A DNA stretch of 38,609 bases. It comes from Mogibacterium pumilum. GTDB lineage: Bacteria; Bacillota; Clostridia; Peptostreptococcales; Anaerovoracaceae. Shown one piece after another: positions 34,029 through 38,609 of this stretch (position 1 is its first letter; every line of letters starts with the position of its first letter). A program made the translations under genes and the position numbers. The notes beneath the pieces are model-generated. The model worked only from the letters and a program-made list of their open reading frames with translations, had not been told where the DNA came from and ran no database searches. The DNA is taken from the NCBI RefSeq assembly GCF_002243385.1, contig NZ_CP016199.1, positions 1,435,106-1,473,714 on the forward strand, written 5' to 3'.

Positions 34029-35026
34029 CGTTTACTCCCACCACGTCTGATATTCGTTTCAGAATTATTAGAGTCTTCATAGTCGCTATAAGCCTTGATA
34101 ATCCTCTTAACAAGCTCGTGTCTCACTACATCCACCTCATTCAAGTAGCTAAATTCGACACCTTCCACACCAGACAGAACGCGTCTAGCCTCCACAAGAC
34201 CAGATCCCGCGCCCTTCGGTAAATCTATCTGCGTAATATCTCCAGTTACAACGACTTTTGAATTGAATCCCATTCGAGTCAGAAACATCTTCATCTGTTC
34301 ACGCGTTGTATTCTGTGCTTCATCGAGTATGATAAATGAATTGTCGAGTGTACGCCCTCTCATATAAGCTAGAGGCACCACCTCAATAACGCCACTTTCC
34401 TTGAACCTAGCAGCAGTCTCCTGCCCAACAATCTCAAATATAGCATCGTACAGAGGTCTTAGATATGGATCAACCTTATCCTGAAGGTCTCCTGGCAAGA
34501 AACCGAGGCTTTCGCCTGCCTCTACAGCAGGTCTGGCCAGTATGATTCTCTCTACTTCTTTATTCTTAAGAGCATTTGCTGCAAGAGCACATGCTAAATA
34601 CGTTTTTCCTGTGCCTGCTGGCCCGATGCCAAAAACCATGTCATTCCTTCGAATAGTATCGATGTAGCGCTTCTGCCCCTTAGTCTTTGGTCTAAGCGGC
34701 TTTCCCCTGTGTGTGTAGCAGATTACATCACTTACCTGCTCTCTAGCATCGAAGCTCTCGCCCTTCTGTTCAAGATCGATCAGATAGTTTACCCTGCGTG
34801 CATCGATTTCCGGCTCAACTCGTAGATTTTCAACCATTCTGTTGATTATATTTGCCGCCTTAAGGTTCTCCGCTCCTTTAATAAAAAGCCCGTCATCTCG
34901 CATTACGATTGACGTGCCCGTAGCCTTTTCGACCTGCTTGATATTATTATCAAGCGTGCCAAAGAGCTGTTCTCTATTAATATCCTCTGGAATCTCAAAT
35001 CTAACTATTTCTTTACTATTATTCAT
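34025..35026 (-). CDS. phoH: PhoH family ATPase
   Basis: The protein has 333 residues. Walker A is GIGPAGTGKTYLAC, Walker B FIILDEAQN, and GDITQIDLPKG follows, all standard for PhoH/PhoL. The N-terminal ~100 residues carry a short nucleic-acid-binding-like region. The protein is thought to be an ATP-dependent RNA helicase or NTPase working with YbeY. AAAGGAAAA lies before the ATG; a strong promoter is at 35056-35084. It heads the operon phoH-ybeY-era-recO. Confidence 0.95.
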   Translation of the reverse strand: MNNSKEIVRFEIPEDINREQLFGTLDNNIKQVEKATGTSIVMRDDGLFIKGAENLKAANIINRMVENLRVEPEIDARRVNYLIDLEQKGESFDAREQVSDVICYTHRGKPLRPKTKGQKRYIDTIRRNDMVFGIGPAGTGKTYLACALAANALKNKEVERIILARPAVEAGESLGFLPGDLQDKVDPYLRPLYDAIFEIVGQETAARFKESGVIEVVPLAYMRGRTLDNSFIILDEAQNTTREQMKMFLTRMGFNSKVVVTGDITQIDLPKGAGSGLVEARRVLSGVEGVEFSYLNEVDVVRHELVKRIIKAYSDYEDSNNSETNIRRGGSKR

Positions 35027-35055
35027 GCATTTTTCCTTTGCAAATATTACTTATT

Positions 35056-35084
35056 ATTATAGCTTTTTTAGGCATCCATTACAA
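35056..35084 (-). promoter_or_regulatory. Promoter of the phoH operon
   Basis: On the minus strand: TTGTAA (35084-35079), 17-bp spacer, perfect TATAAT (35061-35056), giving a ~23-nt leader before the phoH ATG. Confidence 0.78.
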
Positions 35085-35130
35085 CGAAATGATAATCGTT
35101 ATTCATTTGTATTTTTCAATAATTGACAAA

Positions 35131-35154
35131 GAAAAACAGGGCATATGCCCTGTT
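35131..35154 (-). terminator. Terminator of rpsU-yqeY
   Basis: AACAGGGCAT/ATGCCCTGTT (35135-35154) is a 20-bp perfect palindrome, followed on the minus strand by TTTTTC. It lies just after the yqeY stop. Confidence 0.85.
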
Positions 35155-35170
35155 AGTTACATATTGACAG

Positions 35171-35623
35171 TTATTTGCTGAGGTATTCCTTAACCACCTT
35201 AGATACGAGAGAGCCATCAGCCTTACCATGTAGCTTAACCATAGCAGTCTTCATCATAACGCCCATGCTCTTCATGCTGCGCTCTATTCTCTCTTCCTCT
35301 GCTATCTTCTCGACAGCAGCAAGAACTTCCTCCTCGGACATCTCCTCAGGAAGATATCTCTCGAGAACCTCTATTTCTTTCTTATAACCATCTAACAAGT
35401 CTGTCCTTCCAGCCTTCTCGAAATCAGCCAGCGCATCTCTACGCATCTTGAGCTGCTTCTTGATGATTGGAACAATATCGGCGTCATCCTCAAGCGCGAC
35501 CTTCTGATCTACTTCGTGCTGCTTAATAGCGGCTCTAACGAGGTTGACGGTCTCCTTGGTGGTGACGTCGTGTTCCTTCATAGCTGTCTTATAATCAGCC
35601 ATCAACTGTTCTTTCAAACTCAC
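35171..35623 (-). CDS. yqeY: GatB/YqeY domain protein
   Basis: The protein has 150 residues from GTG 35623, which has AGGAGG 8 nt upstream and gives the common beginning MSLKEQLMADYKTAMKEHD. An earlier GTG at 35632 overlaps the ribosome site itself. It is a two-domain helical protein with VRAAIKQHEVDQK, LERYLPEEMSEEE and GVMMKTAMVKLHGKADGSLVSKVVKEYL. It shares the tRNA-binding tail domain of GatB; its own role is not settled. It follows rpsU, as in many Firmicutes. Confidence 0.93.
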   Translation of the reverse strand: MSLKEQLMADYKTAMKEHDVTTKETVNLVRAAIKQHEVDQKVALEDDADIVPIIKKQLKMRRDALADFEKAGRTDLLDGYKKEIEVLERYLPEEMSEEEVLAAVEKIAEEERIERSMKSMGVMMKTAMVKLHGKADGSLVSKVVKEYLSK

Positions 35624-35642
35624 GCTCTTCACCTCCTAAGAC

Positions 35643-35822
35643 TTAAAACTTTCTTGCCTTCTTTCTGGCAGCTTCAGACTTCTTCTTACGCTTTACGCTT
35701 GGCTTCTCGTAATGCTCTCTCTTTCTGAGTTCGGACATTACTCCATCACGTGCGCAAGATCTCTTAAATCTCTTGAGTGCACTTTCCAAGCTCTCGTTTT
35801 CTCTAACGGTAACCTGTGCCAT
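35643..35822 (-). CDS. rpsU: 30S ribosomal protein bS21
   Basis: A short gene of 59 codons. It begins [20 protein letters not shown], continues [20 protein letters not shown] and ends in a very basic tail ([17 protein letters not shown]). This is the complete bS21 pattern, including the normal length. bS21 helps base-pairing of 16S rRNA with mRNA during initiation. Ribosome site AGGAGG is 12 nt before the ATG. Promoter at 35884-35912. Confidence 0.97.
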   Translation of the reverse strand: MAQVTVRENESLESALKRFKRSCARDGVMSELRKREHYEKPSVKRKKKSEAARKKARKF

Positions 35823-35883
35823 ATTACTGATTCACCTCCTGCCATTTCAGAGTGTTATGGACAAGCTTCGTCATAACGAATTG

Positions 35884-35912
35884 ATTATAACATTTTAGCT
35901 CGCTTAGTACAA
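35884..35912 (-). promoter_or_regulatory. Promoter of rpsU-yqeY
   Basis: On the minus strand: TTGTAC (35912-35907), 17-bp spacer, TATAAT (35889-35884). The leader can form a small hairpin GTTATG...CATAAC (about 35855-35878) before the rpsU ribosome site. Confidence 0.78.
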
Positions 35913-35917
35913 GAAAT

Positions 35918-35967
35918 AAAAAAGCGGAAATCATTTTAGAAGATAATCTTCTAGATGTGACGTCCGC
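35918..35967 (-). terminator. Terminator of the NAD(P)HX repair gene
   Basis: On the minus strand GCGGA (35967-35963) pairs with TCCGC (35928-35924) and, inside, TAGAAGAT pairs with ATCTTCTA; six T follow (35923-35918). It lies just after the stop at 35993. Confidence 0.75.
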
Positions 35968-35992
35968 AGTTTTTCAATATATTCATCTATTG

Positions 35993-37510
35993 TTAGAAAA
36001 GGCTATCAACTATATCACTAGCCATCATCTTTCTCCTAGCATCTTCGCCAGTGTCGAGCTTGTCTGCAGCATTGCCATGGATCATAACTCCGTATATCAA
36101 GCTGTTATTAAGACTATTACCCTGTGCTATAAGTGAAGTGATAGTACCCGCAAGCACATCTCCAGAGCCTGCAGTAGCAAGCCCCGAATTACCCAGTGTA
36201 TTGAGGAATAGCCTCTGGTCATTACCGTTCAGAAGCGATATCAGTGACACATCAGACTTTACGACCATACTAACGTTATAGTGCTGTGAGAACTTCTTGA
36301 TAAATCCAACTTTATTCTTGTCCACAACCTTTATATCCTCATCGCACAGTTTAGCCATCTCTCCAACATGTGGAGTTATCACGCAGCTTGCCCTTCTCTT
36401 GCGGAAAGGCTTGAGATTACGAGCGATAATATTAAGTGCACCTGCATCTATAACAAGCTTGATTTCCATTGCTAGTAGCTGCTTTACGAGAATTCTACCT
36501 GTCGAATCCTCCTTAAGTCCAGGGCCGACAAGCACCACATCTACAGAGCTTGCAAATTCTGTCATAGCTCCAGTTATATCATCGTTCTTATATGGTACGA
36601 CTACAGCCTCAGGTATTGCAACATTGAAATACCCAACATACTTGTTAGGGCAGAATATCTTGACTAGGCCACATCCACATCTATAGGCTGCTTTGGCCGC
36701 CAGCATGCTAGCTCCCATCATCGCATTAGGGCCAACCACAATTCCAACCGAACCGAAGGTTCCCTTGTGAGAGCGTTCTTCACGCGGAACTAGTGCCAGA
36801 TGCCTTGTATCATCTAAGAACTTCTTATCACATATAAAGAGCTTATCGTCAATTGTAGAATAACCAGATTTGATTATTCCAATATCTATTAATTTAACTT
36901 CTCCTGATACGACTCTTCCTTCACCAAAGAACATTCCAGTCTTGTAGTTTCCGAATGTCACTGTGAGATCGGCCTTAAATACAGCATCCATGATGCCGCC
37001 GGTTGTGCCATTTAAACCGGAAGGGATATCAATTGCAATCTTAAAACCAGACTTCGTATTGAGATACTCGATAAACTTTGCAAAGTTAGCACCGAACCTC
37101 CTATTGAGTCCGATTCCGAAGATTCCATCTACAATAACGTCATAACGCTGCTGAAGAATCTTGAGGTCATCTCTAGATCCTAATCCATACATCCTAAAGG
37201 ATTTGCTCATAGAAGTAAGAATTCTGAGCTGGTCTGTAAAAGCTTGGGAAACTTTTCCTCTATCACCTACAAAATATACATTAACAACATAGCCCAGCTG
37301 AATTAGCCATCTAGCCACACAGAGACCATCGGCGCCATTGTTGCCATGACCAACGACTATGAGCACTTCGGTGTCTTTATCAGGAAAGCGTGAAATAATC
37401 TCACTAACAAGTCCCCCAGCTGCATTCTCCATTAGAACTGCGCTTGGTATCCCCTTGCCAATCGTATATTCATCCATGTAACGCATGGCTTTCGCCGTCA
37501 ATGCATACAT
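35993..37510 (-). CDS. nnrD: Bifunctional NAD(P)H-hydrate epimerase / ADP-dependent dehydratase
   Basis: The protein has 505 residues from ATG 37510 (MYALTAKAMRYMDEYTI), preceded by AGAGGAG. The N-terminal epimerase domain (NnrE/YjeF_N) has VVGHGNNGADGLCVARWL. The C-terminal ADP/ATP-dependent dehydratase (NnrD, carbohydrate-kinase-like) has HKGTFGSVGIVVGPNAMMGA, VITPHVGEMAKL and GNSGLATAGSGDVLAGTI. It repairs damaged NADHX/NADPHX back to NAD(P)H. The open frame runs 116 codons further upstream, but that part is low-complexity, has no ribosome site near its ATG and overlaps the divergent amidase gene, so I leave it out. Confidence 0.95.
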   Translation of the reverse strand: MYALTAKAMRYMDEYTIGKGIPSAVLMENAAGGLVSEIISRFPDKDTEVLIVVGHGNNGADGLCVARWLIQLGYVVNVYFVGDRGKVSQAFTDQLRILTSMSKSFRMYGLGSRDDLKILQQRYDVIVDGIFGIGLNRRFGANFAKFIEYLNTKSGFKIAIDIPSGLNGTTGGIMDAVFKADLTVTFGNYKTGMFFGEGRVVSGEVKLIDIGIIKSGYSTIDDKLFICDKKFLDDTRHLALVPREERSHKGTFGSVGIVVGPNAMMGASMLAAKAAYRCGCGLVKIFCPNKYVGYFNVAIPEAVVVPYKNDDITGAMTEFASSVDVVLVGPGLKEDSTGRILVKQLLAMEIKLVIDAGALNIIARNLKPFRKRRASCVITPHVGEMAKLCDEDIKVVDKNKVGFIKKFSQHYNVSMVVKSDVSLISLLNGNDQRLFLNTLGNSGLATAGSGDVLAGTITSLIAQGNSLNNSLIYGVMIHGNAADKLDTGEDARRKMMASDIVDSLF

Positions 37511-37547
37511 AAAAGCTCCTCTTCCTATCAAGACATAGTTTGAATAA

Positions 37548-37576
37548 ATTATAGCATTTAAATGAATTATCATCAA
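37548..37576 (-). promoter_or_regulatory. Promoter of the NAD(P)HX repair gene
   Basis: On the minus strand: TTGATG (37576-37571), 17-bp spacer, perfect TATAAT (37553-37548), 38 nt before the ATG at 37510. This supports the short start. Confidence 0.7.
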
Positions 37577-37667
37577 TAATTCTAGGTAGTACAATGTACA
37601 ATATTTACAATTTTTACACAATATAGTAGCATAGTTACATACATTAAGAATGAAACAGGAGAAGAAA

Positions 37668-38426
37668 TTGGCACTTACAGAGCAGCAGATGCGCGAGATA
37701 ATAATCGCAGATAAACGCAAAAAAAAAATGCGTAAACGTCGTAGACGCAAATATACATTTTTCATATCGCTCTTTTTAGTTCTATTTTTTGTAGTCGGAC
37801 TATACCGTAATAGAGACGTACTCGCCCCACCGAAGCTTGATCGCGGAGTAATTTTCATCGATCCTGGTCACGGCGGGCACGATCCTGGTTCACAAACTAA
37901 GTCTAGAAAAGAAAAAGATGATACACTCAGAATCGCTTTGCAGGTCAAGAAGGAACTTAACAAGAAAAACTTTAAGGTCTACCTGACTCGTGAAGATGAT
38001 AGCTTTACTGAGAGAATCAAAATTGGTAAGATGGCTAATAAGAAGAAAGCTAAGCTCATGGTTTCAATTCACAGAAATAAAGCTGGTGATCCTAGAGCAC
38101 AAGGTGTAGAAGTCTTCTTACCTAAAGATAACAGCGAGAAGAGTCGCTATCTCGGCAAACAGATAATGAAGCAACTTAACGACGAGGGATTTGCTAAACG
38201 AAGAGTTCGTTCTGGAACTCTTGTCAGTGAAAACAACGAGTACGACGAACTCAGTGTCAATAATATGCCCTCTTGCCTAGTTGAGATTGGGTTTATCAGC
38301 AACAAGCACGATAATAAGTTATTCGACAATAATTTAAAAGGTAATGCACGAGCCGTTGCAGATGCGATTGAAAAGACTTATTCTCATTACTACGAGAAAG
38401 ATAAGAATTCCAATAAAGAAAAATAG
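37668..38426 (+). CDS. N-acetylmuramoyl-L-alanine amidase (amidase_3), membrane-anchored
   Basis: A protein of about 252 residues. A basic N-terminus (DKRKKKMRKRRRRK) is followed by one membrane helix (TFFISLFLVLFFVVGLY). The extracellular zinc amidase_3 domain has FIDPGHGGHDPG (first His ligand), a Glu in the KEKDDTLRIAL helix, MVSIHRNKA (second His) and the catalytic Glu in CLVEIGFISN. It cuts the bond between muramic acid and the stem peptide. I prefer TTG 37668, preceded by AGGAG at 6 nt. The in-frame ATG 37650 has no ribosome site and its first codons contain that AGGAG. CwlD/LytC-type function is inferred from the family. Confidence 0.9.
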   Translation: MALTEQQMREIIIADKRKKKMRKRRRRKYTFFISLFLVLFFVVGLYRNRDVLAPPKLDRGVIFIDPGHGGHDPGSQTKSRKEKDDTLRIALQVKKELNKKNFKVYLTREDDSFTERIKIGKMANKKKAKLMVSIHRNKAGDPRAQGVEVFLPKDNSEKSRYLGKQIMKQLNDEGFAKRRVRSGTLVSENNEYDELSVNNMPSCLVEIGFISNKHDNKLFDNNLKGNARAVADAIEKTYSHYYEKDKNSNKEK

Positions 38427-38436
38427 AAAATCATGA

Positions 38437-38482
38437 CCACCGGCTGAGCCGGTGGTTTGTTTTGGCCCTATAAGGGCCTTTT
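38437..38482 (+). terminator. Double hairpin terminator after the amidase gene
   Basis: CCACCGGC (38437-38444) with GCCGGTGG (38448-38455) is followed by TTTGTTTT. A second hairpin GGCCCT-ATA-AGGGCC (38464-38478) is followed by TTTTA. Either is a good rho-independent terminator. Confidence 0.8.
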
Positions 38483-38489
38483 ACCTGCT

Positions 38490-38554
38490 GCATCTTAAGA
38501 TGCGTTGAAAAGATTCGCCAACCGCACGTACTTTCCTACAAGTCCTAAAGGACT
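38490..38554. repeat. Two further perfect hairpins at the right edge
   Basis: GCATCTT/AAGATGC (38490-38503) is a 14-bp palindrome. AGTCC-TAAA-GGACT (38541-38554) is a tetraloop hairpin that overlaps the stop of the leftward partial frame. With the double terminator this makes four inverted repeats in about 120 bp. Confidence 0.6.
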
Positions 38555-38609
38555 ATTTCATCTTCTCTCCTGTGAATGGATCAATATACTCCTTCAACGT
38601 CATTTGATC
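38553..38609 (-). CDS. C-terminal end of a leftward gene (unidentified)
   Basis: Reading leftward from the right edge, an open frame of 18 codons ends at TAG 38555-38553 with LKEYIDPFTGEKMK. It looks like a real protein end, but too little is present to name a family. It may instead be chance. Confidence 0.4.
   Translation of the reverse strand, partial: DQMTLKEYIDPFTGEKMK

Noticed and set aside
37511-37858. N-terminal extension of the NAD(P)HX repair protein (116 extra codons)
   Set aside because: It overlaps the divergent amidase gene, has no ribosome site and no homology-like sequence, while ATG 37510 has a good ribosome site and its own promoter.

Overview
The window is about 38.6 kb of moderately AT-rich, gene-dense DNA. 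It looks like an anaerobic Firmicute of class Clostridia. The evidence is strong AGGAGG-type ribosome sites, rho-independent terminators, a Firmicutes-type LexA, the phoH-ybeY-era-recO-glyS-ppdK gene order, a trimeric [FeFe] hydrogenase (hydCBA), pyruvate phosphate dikinase and an HMP-PP (thiS-motif) type riboswitch. The gene mix resembles Eubacteriales such as Mogibacterium/Anaerovoracaceae, but that placement is a guess without a database search.

Layout. (1) 2-235: 3' end of a Maf nucleotide pyrophosphatase gene, converging on a thiamin-thiazole operon read leftward (thiS-thiF-thiG-thiH-tenI, 3783-282). Its promoter (3951-3978) is followed at once by a hairpin that appears to be a terminator-embedded HMP-PP riboswitch (3879-3940). 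(2) 11783-4220: a leftward ten-gene operon for a multisubunit cation/proton antiporter. Its order (MrpE, F, G, MbhD, MbhE/F-MrpB, MrpC, then three ND4/ND5-like subunits and one unknown small membrane protein) matches the antiporter half of archaeal Mbh complexes, but no hydrogenase module is present. (3) 12015-14849, rightward: an uncharacterised radical SAM gene cotranscribed with lexA behind a promoter holding an SOS-box-like palindrome, then a uracil permease. (4) 14933-17823: a phospholipase C-like protein, a small export-type membrane protein and an M18 aminopeptidase. (5) 22204-17990, leftward: hydC-hydB-hydA. Divergent from it are a DRTGG-domain protein, an S66 peptidase and a small membrane protein. 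(6) 24299-25333: two unrecognised genes. They are followed by 25421-25849, a tandem 184-bp repeat in which each unit carries two inverted copies of a ~50-bp element. (7) 25850-35026, leftward: yitT, ppdK, glyS, a DUF4342 protein, recO, era, ybeY and phoH. Then come yqeY and rpsU, a bifunctional NAD(P)HX repair enzyme, and a divergent cell-wall amidase. The right edge holds four consecutive hairpins and the last codons of a leftward gene.

How it fits together. The thi operon makes the thiazole half of thiamin and is probably controlled by the level of the pyrimidine half. The soluble hydrogenase (NADH plus ferredoxin) and the Mrp/Mbh-type antiporter both belong to anaerobic redox and ion-gradient metabolism. 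The housekeeping operons cover ribosome maturation, RNA processing, recombination, glycyl-tRNA synthesis and PEP/pyruvate interconversion. I saw no tRNA, rRNA, CRISPR array, prophage or complete insertion sequence. The items that most deserve a second look are the riboswitch, the nested repeat, the radical SAM-lexA pair, the third antiporter subunit with altered channel residues, and the Cys-to-Ser change at the HydA proton-relay position.
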